A DNA stretch of 64,000 bases from Buddleja alternifolia (Eukaryota; Streptophyta; Magnoliopsida; Lamiales; Scrophulariaceae). Under the pieces are notes generated by a model, which ran no database searches, was not told the DNA's origin, and saw only the letters and a program-made list of their open reading frames with translations. Where the stretch lies: assembly GCA_019426215.1 (NCBI GenBank), contig CM033408.1:9613077-9677076 (forward strand), given 5' to 3'. Shown one piece after another: positions 40,118 through 52,297 of this stretch. The translations under genes were made by a program, and so were the position numbers. The stretch's first letter is position 1. Each line of letters opens with the position of its first letter.

Positions 40118-42762
40118 CAGGACAACCGGGAAAGCCACACAGTTGGAACATGCCACAACTACAATGTCTTTCATTGAGGTACACTATATGATTATGCATG
40201 AAGTGTCTCACCTCAAACTTATCATCTCCAGCCCAACTTGGACAGCAGTGCCTACCTTCATATCTTTGCTTTTCTATCCTATTCAGTATGTTAGGACATA
40301 CCACTTTTTGATACTTTTCCATCCCAGCCTTCTTCACCTGAATCCTATTCATACATTTCCTCCTAATGGCTTCAAACATATCAATGATTGTAAGTTCCCT
40401 GACTTTAAGAATATAACTGTTGAAGGACTCTGATATGTTGTTTACAATCACATCACATTTGGACCTGCTAGGAAAATAACACCTTGCCTAGTGACTTGAA
40501 GGAACATTGCTCAACCATTCATATGTTGTAATCTCTGCACCTCTTTTTGGAGATAGCCTCTTAATTTCATTCATCACTCTCTGATGCTGCCTTACATTGT
40601 ATGTTGAAGCAGCTTTCCAGAACAACGTTTTCAGTTCTTGCCCCTATATCTTGCTTTGAAGTTATTGTACATGTGCTTTACACAAAATTCGTGCTCAGCT
40701 TGTGGAGCAACCTTGTTAACTGCCTCTATCAAACCTTTTTGTCTATTAGAAATGAAAGCCCAACCCCTCTGTTCATGTGACCCAATATCCCTTAGCAGCA
40801 ATTGTAAGAACCATTCCCATGTTTCATACTTTTCAATGTCCACGTAAGCCATGGCAATAGGGTACATATTGTCATTGCCATCTCTGCCAATGGCTGCCAA
40901 CAATTAACCTTTAAATATACCTTTTAGAAAACAACCATCCAATCCTATGATTGGTCTACACCCATTCAATAACCCTTTCTTCATCCCTGACATGCAGAAA
41001 TACATCCTCTCCAGTAAAGGTGGACTTAGTGATCTGTCCACCTTCAAAATCATAATACTGTTGGGATTGTGCTTTACCACTGTTTCACAATAATAATACA
41101 ACTTGTTGTATTGTTGTTTTGTCTCTCCTTTCACTAGCTGAAGAGCATATCTTTTTGCTCTATATATTTTGTGCATATTGCACTCAATTTCCAAATCTCT
41201 CCTAATTGTGGCCTTCAGTGCCACCAAAGTCTCCACAGGTTGTCCCTTATTATCTGTTCAATTCTCATGCCAATATACTTGTAATTGGCTTGATTGTTCT
41301 CTGTTATGTGTGCACATATGTGATTCCCCCTCAAACTCTTCACCTGGTAAGTGTTTGAACCTTGAACTAAATAGGCATGAATCTTCCAATCACAACCTTT
41401 CTTACATATGGCAGTGACTGCTTTCCTCTCATTCTTGATGAATTTAAAGTCCCATCCCTTTCTTACTGCCCAATCTCTAAGCTTATCCCTGTATTTCATT
41501 CCTACAGACATTTCAAACTCCCTCATATCCATGCCCTCATACCATTCTTTGTAACCCAAATCTTCCTTATCAGAATCTACCAAACTTTGAAGCTCATCCT
41601 CTTCACCTACATCACTGTACCACTGTTCTTCTTGTCTAATCTTCTCTACTGCTTCTTGCTGTTTTTGTTCTGCCATTTGATGTTTTCTGTGTTTCATAAA
41701 GTCCCTCAACTTTTTTAACAATTTCTTACCATGATTAGGGGGTCTTGTTGCAAAAATGTCATCATCATCAAGCCCCTCTAGGTCTTCCAACATCCAAGAT
41801 GGACAAACAGATATGTCAGATAAGTCTGATTCTGATTCAGCTTCCACATTGCCATCAAAAGTGGGATCAGCCTCACCTTCAGTTTCTATTACACTGATTT
41901 CCAGACCATCTTCAGGATAATCACCCACATTGTTATTCACTCCCTCATCCAATCCCTCATTATTAACATTTTCATTCACCCCCTCACCATTAGAATTCTC
42001 AGTTTCAACATTACCCATTGACTCATTCAATTCATGCAAAACATTGAACACATCATTTTCAACATTAAAATCATTGTTTTCATCCAAGTCATGCAAATCA
42101 ATGTTAACATCATTTTCAACATTAAAATCAGTGTTCTCATTCACTTCATTAAAATCAGTGTTACAACCATTTTCAGCATTCAAATCAAAGTTCTCATTCA
42201 CTTCATTCAAATCAGTGTTAACACCAGTTTCGGTCTGCAAATCAGAGTTGTTTTCATTCACTTCAGTAAACTCATTGTTAACAACATTTTCATTGAAATC
42301 ATTGTTTTCATTCAGTTCATTAATATTATTGTATAAAACATAAGGTTCTTCATTATAAACTGAATGATAACTGATTCTTGGAACTGGTTTTTCTACACTA
42401 ATGATATTGTTTTCTAAGTCTAAAGCTATAAGTGGATGCCCCAAATCCTCCACATAAATAGGAACCACAGACTTTCCCTTATATGCCCTTAAGATTTCTA
42501 AACACTCCTTATCTCCTAAAAGTTGTCTTATCCCCTTATCCATTTCAACGTCAGGTAACTTATAGTAAACTTTCACAACTGAAGCTGTCCCACCAGCCTT
42601 TTCATACATTGTCATACAGTCAGAATAAAAGAAAGTGTCCAGGTCAATATCAGGAAATTTAACTCTCCACCCACTAAAATACCTGACTTTTGGTAGCCAC
42701 TCAATGGACCCCCCTAACCACATATCAAAAGTAACTATTGTAGAATAATCCATTATCTGCAA
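40118..42762 (-). pseudogene. MULE transposase, N-terminal and catalytic part
   Basis: From ATG 42762 there is an N-terminal domain, an Asn/Asp/Glu-rich repeat tract (about 42050-42340) and a MuDR DNA-binding-like domain (GWDFKFIKNERKAVTAIC, CDWKIHAY). The frame shifts near 41220. The catalytic core follows: IIGLDGCFLKG, a TAA near 40906, WEWFLQLL, FISNRQKGL and AEHEFCVKH. The second catalytic Asp of the usual ISDRQKG is Asn here. Another frame break lies between 40631 and 40451, then the SWIM finger starts (CSCGMFQLCGFPGC) and is cut at 40118. Dead transposase. Confidence 0.82.
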
Positions 42763-43767
42763 ATAAGTAAAATAAATGGGTCTTAGTAGTCAATGAAAAC
42801 AAAAGTTCAAAAAATTTCAGTCAACAATGCCCACATAAAGTTTAGAAAATTTCATCCACTGGGACTATTTGGTTAAATAAATGTAAACAGTCAGACAACA
42901 ACAAACACAAGGGGCCAATATAAAATTTTAAAAGGGGTATAAGGACAACAAACACAAGGGAACACAACAAAAATTTATTACAACTTAACAATTCACAACT
43001 AACATCAATACAAAAATTGGAATCACTATCATGTTTAAACAAATTAAAAATTATTTAACTCATTCCACATAAACCCTAATATTCGTCACAAGTGGACAAA
43101 AGAAAGGGGAATATATACCTTTACAGTCAATATTCGTCTGCGAAGTTGTGCCTTTACACCTTTCTCAAGCACAAATTGGTATTATAGGGCCAAAATGCAC
43201 AAAACCCTAGTAGACAACAGAATATTCAAATTAGGGCCCCCAAATTCAATATCAATGTCAATAAACTAAAGAAACACTATAATAATCTTCCAAACATCGA
43301 AAAAATCAGTACAAAAACAACATAAACAACATACCCTTTTCATCCTCACCCTTCTCGTCAGCAAAGCAATGCGAACCCTAACTCGAGATTGAATATCAAT
43401 TTTTTGGAGGCGAATACTACTTAATAAGTTAATATTAAACACGGATTTAGCAGAAATGTACACAAACTCGAGATTCTTTCTCTTACTTGGCAATGAAAAC
43501 CCTAACTTTGTTCTTCATTTCCCCTTTTCTCTTTTTGACTCTCTCTCTCTCTTCGACTTGTGAAGGTGGAAATGAGGTTAAAGCCGTGTAGTAGTACTAA
43601 GGGTATAACGGGGAGTTCACAAATAAATTTAACGCCGTTAACTCAAAATTCGACTTATATAAATACATACCTTGAGGGATGAATAAAGACTCTTATGCTT
43701 TTATACAATATTATTTCTTATTATTTATGCATTGCATGTGTACATTATACTCAATTTCTTATATTTA

Positions 43768-43793
<26 letters not shown>
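43768..43793. repeat. TA microsatellite
   Basis: Uninterrupted TA dinucleotides between the MULE right end and the end fragment at 43943. Confidence 0.95.
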
Positions 43794-43798
<5 letters not shown>

Positions 43799-43942
43799 GT
43801 ATGAATCAGACACGCATCAAGTACCTAAACTAAAGAAAAAAAAAACAAAATAGTTATGGGTTATTTTTATGAGTTAAGAGATAACACGTAACATTACTCT
43901 TACAAATTCGACCTCAAGAAAAATGAGCTTATATTATCTTTA

Positions 43943-44045
43943 GGGATAAATACAAAAAAAACCCCTGTGATATAACTTTTTTGCTAAAAACCCCTCTGAT
44001 CCAGAAATAGCCTAAAAACCCCCCCGTGATCACCAAAATGTTTGC
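43943..44045. repeat. Second copy of the MULE left-end sequence, direct orientation
   Basis: About 103 bp matching 32004-32106 (GGGATAAATRCAAAAAA through CACCAAAATGTTTGC), but in the same orientation rather than inverted. It is cut off at 44045 and looks like an end fragment of another MULE of this family. Confidence 0.75.
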
Positions 44046-45126
44046 TCACTTGCCCAAAGTATGCATATATACAAGTTGAATGGCTTTAGGCTAAATATGG
44101 CAGGTAAAATGGGGCTGACCTCCTACCTACGGCAGGTCTAGCTCTCTTAGGTAAGATTTGGGGGCCACGAGATCGGGCCTTGACTTGACTGGATTGCTTC
44201 AGCTTACTTTTTGTAAGTTATTGATTGATATCTTTAATTGGGTTTAAATCATGTTTTGATTGGATCCTGTCTTTTGAAAGTCTTCCTTTCCTTTTATAGG
44301 TTTTGGTCCAACTCCGAGTTCAGTTGGCGTTCCAGCCACATTATAGTTGACTTGGGCTTAACTCTCCTTAATTTATAAGCTTCTTGGGCTTGTCACCTTA
44401 GCCCAATGGATTATTTCTACTCACATCAATAGTCCCCCCAACTTTGAAGTTTGGCTTGTTAAGCTGTGAGAGTTGTAGAAAGAATGAGGCCCAAGCTGGC
44501 AAAATTTAGGATATTCCTTGATCATTTGTTATTTAATTTGGGCTACAAATCATGTTGTATTTCTTGCTGGGCATCTGGCTACAGATTTACACTAGGCTTT
44601 GCACCATTTTTGATACTGGAAGTCACATGGGTTCTAGAAAGATCTCCAAGAACCCTTATTGTTGACATAAAGTGATGAAAAGATGCGGACATTTGGCCCT
44701 CCATCGGTTCTGGAATTCGTGCCTATCATCTAGGTCATAGCGCCACCATTATTTCGGTTACAGCACATGCCGCTATAATTGCTATTGGTCTTTGCAATTT
44801 TTTGCGACGTGGCCACTTGCTGCAAGAGCCCGGCTTTATGGTGTTTATCTCACTTTTCAACTTCTTTTTTAAGTTTCAAATCTTCCATCACCTCGTTTAA
44901 ACAAATTTTTCTTCCTTTTTTGGTTTTCATCCTCTTTGTTAAAATGCCTTCGTCTTTCTTTTTGCCTTCTATTACTCCTGTCTTCAATCAATCTGGTGGT
45001 TTCAACTCTCTCCACCCAAGTTCGTTGCTCGAATCTCCTCTAGGTACTTATCTCTCTGTTCTCTTTTATTTGTTTTGTGTTTGTAGTGTCGTTTGTTTTT
45101 GTCTTCTCCCCCTTTATCTTTAAAAA
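44046..45126 (+). other. Upstream region of the decayed gypsy-type transposon gene
   Basis: No coding motif was recognised. It contains a run TCAATAGTCCCCCCAACTT (about 44428-44446) and leads into a T-rich 5' region before the ATG at 45127. It may be an LTR or leader remnant; no ends were identified. Confidence 0.3.
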
Positions 45127-47318
45127 ATGTCAAACATTTCAAACCCAAATTTTATCTCCTCTGACGACCCTGTTGAAATACATGCTCTGCCTGTGACTCC
45201 AGCAGTAGGACCACCACCAGAAAACATAGCTATGAACCCTCCGTCCCTTTCTTTTTCTTTAGGAGATTCTCGTAGTGCAACTCAACCCGTGGATTTTGTA
45301 CATCTAGGTGCCTCCTCTCGTAGTACCCATATTTCTGGTTTCACCTCATCCTCTCATACTATCTCCGATGTGGGTCAGGCTAGTGCAACTTTAGACGATA
45401 AGGGCCTGGACCAGCCAAATCCGGAGGATTTAGATGAGGCCTCCGAACTTACATTGAGTAATTAAGAAGGGTCCGAATGGCTGATCCTAGTGCGTGATTA
45501 TGGACCATCTTTAGGTCTCGTTTCACTCATCAACAAAAGCATATAGTTCGGGCCAACTATGGGATTCAACCATCTTATCGTATTTGAGTTCCTACGGTTA
45601 AGCACAGGGCTCACCTTCCTCTCCAGGCTTTGTTTGTTTTTACATTGCTCATCTTAAGGCTAGCTTGCGATTTCCAATACCCCCTCTGTATATCTCTATT
45701 GCTAGGCGTTTTAGGTTGCCCTTGAACCAATTAGTCCCTAAAGCCATTAGCATTATTGTGAGTTTTGTTATTTTGTTAAAAAGCTTGGGCCACTACCCAC
45801 TATTCATTTCTTCTATTCCCTCTATCTGCCTCGCCGTTTAGGGGTTGATAAGGGTGTGTTTTGTCTCACTTTCAGGGGGGATGCTAGATTTTTGTCCAGT
45901 TATCCTCCTTCGGAAAGAGATTGAAAACAAACTTCCTTTTTATTGCTCCTCCTAAGGAATTGGCCTGGGATTTTCCTCAAGAATTCCTGGAAGAGTTAGA
46001 GGGTCATAACCTTTACCCTTTCCCTTCAAGTTCTCCTTTTCATCAAAGTTTGTTGTCTTATTTGAATTGAAGCGAGTATGATGTTGGCAAGTTAGTTGAT
46101 CCCCATCTGTTGCATCATTTTGAATTAAGTCCTCTGGATGTTGATATGTGTGGTGAAACCATAGGTAGATTTCCAATTTATTTACTTGTTTGCTTATGTT
46201 GGTTTTTTTGTTGTTTTGTAGTTGAGAAAATTGAAGCTGCCAGACTTGCTAAGACTAGGCGTCGCTAGGCTAGGCCTCTTGGTCCAGTTCCTCTTACATT
46301 GCTTCCACCTCCTACTGCAAATCCTGCTGTCCAATCACCCTCCTGAGCAACCAATACATCTGCCACCTCTCATCTTGCTTCAGCACAAGGTGATCTTGCT
46401 CAGTCAACTTGGGATCTAACGCGAGCTCAAGAAATTCCTAATGGAAAGAGGCCCATTGATGGCTCCTCTTATGCACTTCCTCCCAAGCATTCCAAAACCG
46501 GAGGGGTCCAAATTAAGGATGTGATGCCTCCCCTGAAATTTACAACGCCTGACACTCCTGTTCATCGTAAACGTTCTCGAGCTCAAGATACTTCTAGCTA
46601 TTCAGCGTTGTGAAGCAAGGAGCAAGTTGTCTTGCGAAGCTTTCTGAAGAACATGGCTAATTCAGCAAATCGCCTTTTACTAGATTAGATGAGTCCTCGA
46701 GATGCTATAGATTAGGCTTTGGAGATGGCGCCTAAGGTACTCCATCTTCTTTCTTGGTTTATTTTATTTATTTGACTTTGCTTTATTGCTGATGTTTAAC
46801 CTGGGATTCGTATTGCAGTTCTTCTTGGTATATGGCAAGGCCTTGGTGGACTCCAACCGTTCCACTGAAGTTTCAGAATTGAAATGGGATTTGGCCAAAG
46901 CTCAAAGGCATTTAGAGGCATTTACAACAGCAAAGAAACTTGGCAGCAAGAGAAGGAAAAGGCTTTGCTAGATGTCCAGGAGCAAGAGACTCTGGCTGAA
47001 GCACTTGCCACTAAGATTAGAACATTGGAGGATTACCTGAAATTCGTCATGGAATAGCAGGAACTAGAGCTTCAAGGCGCCCTGCAGAAAGAGCGTGAAA
47101 CCTGGTTGGACTCTCTTCTAAGTTCTTTAGAAGGTCTTGCTCTTGTCACCAAAGGCAAATCTGACGTCGTAACCTCCGATAAGTTTTTATACATGGTTGG
47201 CGACAAAGCTTTGGACTACTACAAGGGATTTGAGGGTGCAGAGCCCAATTTGTTGCAAAAAGCATGCCACCAGCCGCAAATGAGACTTTCACCAATAATA
47301 CAATCAACAATATACTAA
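45127..47318 (+). pseudogene. Decayed gene resembling 'putative gypsy type transposon' (PF04195-like) with coiled coil
   Basis: ATG 45127 opens a Ser/Pro-rich segment. Beyond TAA near 45463, pieces in changing frames read LKASLRFPIPPLYISIA and VPKAISIIVSFVIL. This pattern matches the domain known as putative gypsy type transposon, found in proteins encoded beside plant LTR elements. A helical, coiled-coil-like segment (STEVSELKWDLAKAQRHLEAF) is at about 46860-46930. Two introns look intact: about 46166-46219 (donor GTAG, acceptor TTGTAG) and about 46736-46818 (GTACTC to TTGCAG). Many stops and frame changes make it non-functional. Confidence 0.55.
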
Positions 47319-47471
47319 CTTATTTTACCAATAATAAACATAATATAGATAAAAAGTTTTTACGAAACAAATACAAATAAAACGAGCTAATGTCAAGCAT
47401 TTTAAAGTGAACATATGATAAATCTTGAAAAGAATGAATTAACGAGAAACTTAACAATCTAAAATGATACT

Positions 47472-47621
47472 CTAATTATTTAAATCTTCTAACTCAGCTG
47501 GATTTTCCTCATCCCTATCCTTATCCTCATCCTTACTCTCTTCACCAATGATATCATCATTGTCTTCTTCATAACGGGCATTATCTTATTCATCTTCATC
47601 GATTAGATAACATGCTCCATG
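47472..47621 (-). pseudogene. hAT transposase C-terminal tail, detached by copia C
   Basis: The minus strand codes an acidic tail (EEDNDDIIGEESKDEDKD and on) ending at TAG 47472-47474. It follows in register, with one internal TAA near 47587-47589, from the hAT piece that ends at 54434 once copia C and one target duplication are disregarded. Confidence 0.7.
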
Positions 47622-47971
47622 TGTTGGGTTGACTCATTCCCTCGGGTGGCTCGTGGCAGCAGAAATTAAAATTTTACAAAAGTAAACGTACAACCACCCG
47701 AAAACATGAATATGGAATTGGTTCGATCGAATTTAATAAGGAGGTAAACGAAATTATACCTTTCAAAAATTTCGTTTCACCTCGTACTTTGGATCTCAGC
47801 AACCCTGTGGTGCAAATCCACACAATTTCCCTTGGGTGAGAAATTGCCCGTCGTTTTTTGTATCTTCCGGTTTAGAGTGCTCCAAGCGTCGCACCTCTAA
47901 GATGTATCCACACCTCGTTCAAGTCACCAATCGTCTTGCCTTGTGTGCTAGACAACAAAACGATTCTAAGC
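47622..47971 (-). repeat. Truncated 3' LTR of copia C
   Basis: Matches 52298-52649 up to GATTCTAAGC, where sequence jumps straight into RT coding. This breakpoint defines the internal deletion. Confidence 0.9.
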
Positions 47972-50654
47972 ACGCAATTTCCCCATTGAGGAATTCAATC
48001 TTTACATCCATCTGCCATATTTCATAATCAAAATATACAGATATTGCAAGCATAATCCTAATGGATTTCAGCATAGCCACTGGCGAGAAGGTTTCCTCAT
48101 AGTCAATCCCTTGTCTTTGAGTAAATCTTTTTGCCACGAGGCGAGCTTTATAGGTGACTACCTCTCCATCAACTCCAAACTTTCGCTTGTAGACCCACTT
48201 ACAGCCAATGGGCTTGATGCCCTCAGGTGGGTCAATCAAGGTCCATACCTTGTTGGAGTACATGGAGTCCATTTCGGATGTTATGGCCTCTAGCCATCTT
48301 CTCGAATCAATGTCAGACATTGCACTATTAAAACTCTTCGGATCAGAGTCTAGAGGAGGATCTTGAGTGCCCTCCTCTTGCAATAGGCCTAGCCATCTTT
48401 TAGGCTCCTTTGGCATCCTCTTTGATCTCTTCAAAGGTTGTGTGTTTTCAGTGGGTGCCTCTGATGTAGTCTCGTTGGTGTCGGATGGGTTAATTTGTAT
48501 CTCTTGACTTGATCCATTCTCATGGACCTCGTCAAGTTCTATAGCCTCGCCTTTCCTATTTAGAAGGTGACCCCTCTCCAAGAAATTGGCGTTTCTCGAA
48601 ACAATAACCTTTTGTTCTGTTGGGCTGTAGAAGTAATATCCAACAGTTTCCTTTGGATATCCTACAAAATAGCACAAAGAGGACTTGGAGTCCAATTTGT
48701 CTCCCACTAAGTGCTTTACATAAGCTGGACACCCCCATATTCTCAAATGATTATAGAGGGCGTCTTTCCACACCAACTTTCATATGGGGTATTGGGCACC
48801 GTCTTGCTAGGCAATCTATTCAACAGATAGACATCCGTTTCAAGAGCATAGCCCCACATGGACTTAGGAACTTTAGTGAAACCCATCATGGATCGAACCA
48901 TATCTAGCAATGTTCGATTCCTACGCTCGGCTACCCCGTTATGTTGAGGCGTGCCGGGCGGTGTCCACTGTGAGAGAATTCCATTCTCTCTAAGATAATT
49001 AAGAAACTCGGTAGACAAGTATTCTCCTCCTCGATCCGATCGAAGAGCCTTAATACTTCTACCAAGTTGTTTCTCTACTTCATTTCTGAACTCCTTAAAC
49101 TTCTCAAAGGATTCAGATTTATATCTCCTAAGATATAAGTAACCAAACCGTGAATAATCATCGGTAAAAGTTATGAAGTAGCTTTGACTACCATGAGTGC
49201 TCACACTCATTGGCCCACACACGTCCGTATGGACCAAGTCCAATGGTTTTGTGGCTCGTTCCGCTTTCCCCGAAAATGGAAACTTGGTCATTTTTCCTTT
49301 AAGACATGATTCGCAACTTGACAATTCATCTAAGTCATTTACACCTAAATGTTTTGCCATTGTTCAAATTCTTTCTTTGGAAATATGTCCAAGTCTTTCG
49401 TGCCACATTTGTGCGTTTACTTGATTATCTTGTTTACGTTTGTTACTTTGTTGAATATTGAGATTGGAAATTATTGGGGATATAGTATACATTCCATCCT
49501 TCATTTTCGATTCCATAAGAAGAGACGATTCATAAAACAAAAGCAAACTTTTTTTACGAATCTCAAAACAATATCCTTCTCTATCCAAAACGGGAATCGA
49601 GATAATATTTCTTATTATTTCAGGAACAAAATAAACGAAATGTAAAACTAATTTCCTATCTCCTAACTCTAAGTAGATTGTCCCCATGGCTTTGGCAGCA
49701 ACCAATGCTCCATTCCCCATCCGCAGGGTCATATCTCCTCTACTTAGCTCCTTGGTTCTTTTCATCACCTGCAAATCATTGCAGATATGAACACCGCATC
49801 CAGTGTCAAAAAACTAAGAAAAATCGTTAATAATGAAGTTAACTTCAACAAAGAACATACCTTGAGCCGGAGGCTCTTTGTAGTTCCTTTACCAGTGCCC
49901 AACTTTCCCACATTTGAAGCAATCATCAGACTTTTTAGACTTGGACTTCTTACCCTTCTTTACACCACCATTACCTTTCAGCTTCTTAGTCTTATTCTTC
50001 TTCTTGTTGCCCTTCTTGGCTTTTGATGAAGAATTCATAATGAGCACCGGTTTATCCTTCTTGATGGTGCTTTCAGCAGTCTTCAACATGTTCAACAGCT
50101 CAGGAAGCTTTGCTTCAAGTTGGTTCTTGTTGAAAGTGACCTCAAATTGATCATAAGAGTTAGGGAATGACTGTAGGACCAAATCCATAGAAAGCTCATT
50201 GTCAAGTGCCACGCCCAGACTAGCCAATTTTTCAATTAGCCCGATCATTTTAAGTACGTGCGCACTTACATCAGAGTTTTCAGTCATTCGAGCTTTGAAG
50301 AGCTCCTTGGAGATAGCATATCTTTCTTGGCTAGTTCTAGTGCCATACAGCTCTTGCAAATGAAGGAGGGTCGACGCAGCATTCTCGATCGTCTCATGTT
50401 GTCTCTGCAACTCGTTGCTCATAGAGGCCAACATGAGACATCGCACTTGCATGTCATCTTCCTTCCATTGATGGTACTGGAACTTTTCATCATCAGATGA
50501 ATCCTCTTCTGGCTCATCTTGCACCGGTATGTCAATCACATATTGTCTTCTTTCAGACTAAAGGATAATCTTAGTGTTACGAAGCCAATCTTCAAAGTTT
50601 GATCCAGTCAGTTTGTTTGTTTCAATTAGGGTTTTGAAAGGATTATTGGCCATT
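47972..50654 (-). pseudogene. gag-pol: Gag-pol of copia C, truncated in RT
   Basis: From ATG 50654 (MANNPFKTLIETNKLTGSNF), gag has a TAG near 50558-50560, a Lys-rich linker and a CCHC knuckle starting CFKCGKVGHW followed by a stop. The protease motif DTGCGVHIC is near 49800. The integrase has WHERLGH, HTDVCGP, RSDRGGEYLS and NGVAERRNR; a frame change near 48745-48775 leads to the RT part (KWVYKRK, KARLVAK, WQMDVKIEFLNGEI). RT then fuses to LTR sequence read as CLESFCCLAHKARRLVT. Related to A and B but a separate subgroup: knuckle, protease and leader loops differ. Confidence 0.88.
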
Positions 50655-52283
50655 TTCGTTTATCTACAAAAATGCAAAACAGACAATCAATAACGGATTT
50701 TCAAATAATCCTTATACAATTTGGTCTTTAATTGTACAAGTCTCCCACTATTTTTCTCAAAACATACCACCCTCTTGACATGATTCGAAGAAACGTTAGT
50801 TTCTTTAGTGGGCTTGAGATCCATTCTCACTTCATCATATGCCCCATTTTCTGAGCTAACATACGATGATTTTGAATAGTAGCCTTACCGGACCTTCTAT
50901 CTTTTTTTAGATAGTTCTCAAGATGGTTTTCCTCATCTCCCACATGTGCCTTATTTTCTGAGCTAACACATGAGGGACGATGTTAGGCTCGTCCCATCAA
51001 GTATCCCATGTATAACCATCAATTTCATTGCCCCCATTTTTTGAGCAAAGCAATGAAACCAACCGATTTCCACGGGGCACCGTAGTGCTTTGTAAACACT
51101 CACAGCCTACCTCGGATCCAATCCACCCCATTTTCTGAGCAAAAGGATTGAACCTTTAGTGGCGTTTCACATGGTGTATACTTATGATGGAAGGCACGAT
51201 AATAGAATTCCATTCTTAATATCATATAAGCCTAATATTTTCACAGGAGGAAATTAGAACATCCTTATTGGGGGGTCTCATCAGATTTCATTATCTTGTT
51301 CTAATTATCTATCCTATGCATGCATTACATCACATAATCATCATAGACAGATAAGTAAAACATCCACAAAGCGGTAAAAGTGAGGATGAACCACCTCGAG
51401 CCCTAACCTAGCAACCCACTCGAGCCAAAGTGGGTTTGGACATTCTAGAAAATAAAAAACACAGCCTAGACTACTACAATGGTATCGTCTCAGCATACAA
51501 GTCTTCAAGTCTTGGCTCCGTCTTCGATTACATAGAATATCAAAAACTACTAATCTACTATACAAAAAGGAAAGAGCCAAACCGGCTATTATTTACAACT
51601 CTAGAATAATTACATTCATAGAAAACCAACACTACGACTAGGCTCGTGGTTCATCCTTTTATCACATAAACATGCCAAGCAACAAACATACATGTGATAA
51701 AGTAAATTTTACCCATTCATCATTCAAACCAGATTCCAAATATGATTGGGATAAGTTCGATATTGATTTCTAAAACCTTTCTCAGAGTTTATAAGTCTAA
51801 AACATCATAGGTAAGGTCTTTGGGTCACCCACCTTCAGAAAGTACGAAAAAAGGAAAAAAAACTTATTTAACTTTCTGTTGACCCACACCTGGGCGCCAC
51901 GTGCAGCAGCTGTTGTTGTTCGCGATTTTCAAATCAGTTTTTAGCATGTTCGTGATTCTTTCGAGTTTCGATTAACAAATCTAAATTCTCCTAAGGTCTG
52001 AGTTTTGTTTCTTGATGATTAAACCTTCGATTCAACCATCTCGCAACACCCCACCAAAGGTGATTTCATAAAACTAGATCAAAACCTTCAAAAACAATCA
52101 TATACCCAAATTTCAGATCTCACGATTTTTAAACATTAAAATCATAAAAATCAAACAACATCCCAAATCAAAATCAATCCTAGTCTAACAATGAACATAT
52201 TGATTATCATACTTTTGATTTTACAATTAAAACGTAAAAACAAACATGCATAATCACATAAAAATTCGATCGAGCCAAACCAT
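50655..52283 (-). other. Leader of copia C with hairpin array
   Basis: There is no gene. Four hairpins share the loop CCCCATTTTCTGAGC (plus strand) or a near copy and have unrelated stems: 50834-50867 (ATCATATG/CATACGAT), 50939-50976 (CATGTG/CACATG, extended), 51023-51058 (TTTCATTG/CAATGAAA) and 51119-51150 (CAATCC/GGATTG). Small hairpins lie between them: about 50790-50807 (GAAAC/GTTTC around GTTA) and 50974-50995 (GGGACGA/TCGTCCC around TGTTAGGC). 51240-52283 is AT-rich leader with a GC-rich CCTGGGCGCCACGTG near 51889. Confidence 0.8.
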
Positions 52284-52296
52284 GGCTCTGATACCA
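52284..52296 (-). other. Primer binding site of copia C
   Basis: The minus strand reads TGGTATCAGAGCC one base from the LTR end, an exact plant initiator Met-tRNA match of the usual copia kind. Confidence 0.92.
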
Positions 52297-52297
52297 C

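Larger units (their letters stand above)
32004..43690 (-). mobile_element. Degenerate MULE (Mutator-like) transposon, nested and split
   Basis: A minus-strand MuDR-type transposase gene occupies 42762-33839 around inserted elements. The left end starts GGGATAAATGCAAAAAATCCC at 32004. The right end is probably near 43690, where GTTAAC, CATTTCCACC and ATCCCTC blocks echo the left end in inverted order. These ends are decayed, and the right edge is uncertain by some tens of bases. No 9-bp duplication was confirmed. Confidence 0.65.

Noticed and set aside
41930..42343. 137-codon plus-strand ORF rich in Ser and Phe
   Set aside because: It is the antisense reading of the Asn/Asp-rich repeats in the MULE transposase.
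32004..44045. Direct repeats at 32004 and 43943 as LTRs
   Set aside because: No TG...CA ends, no primer site or purine tract next to them; they look like MULE ends.
50834..51150. Regularly repeated words with variable flanks as a CRISPR array
   Set aside because: Plant nuclear context, no cas genes, irregular spacing, and the variable parts are self-complementary stems rather than spacers.
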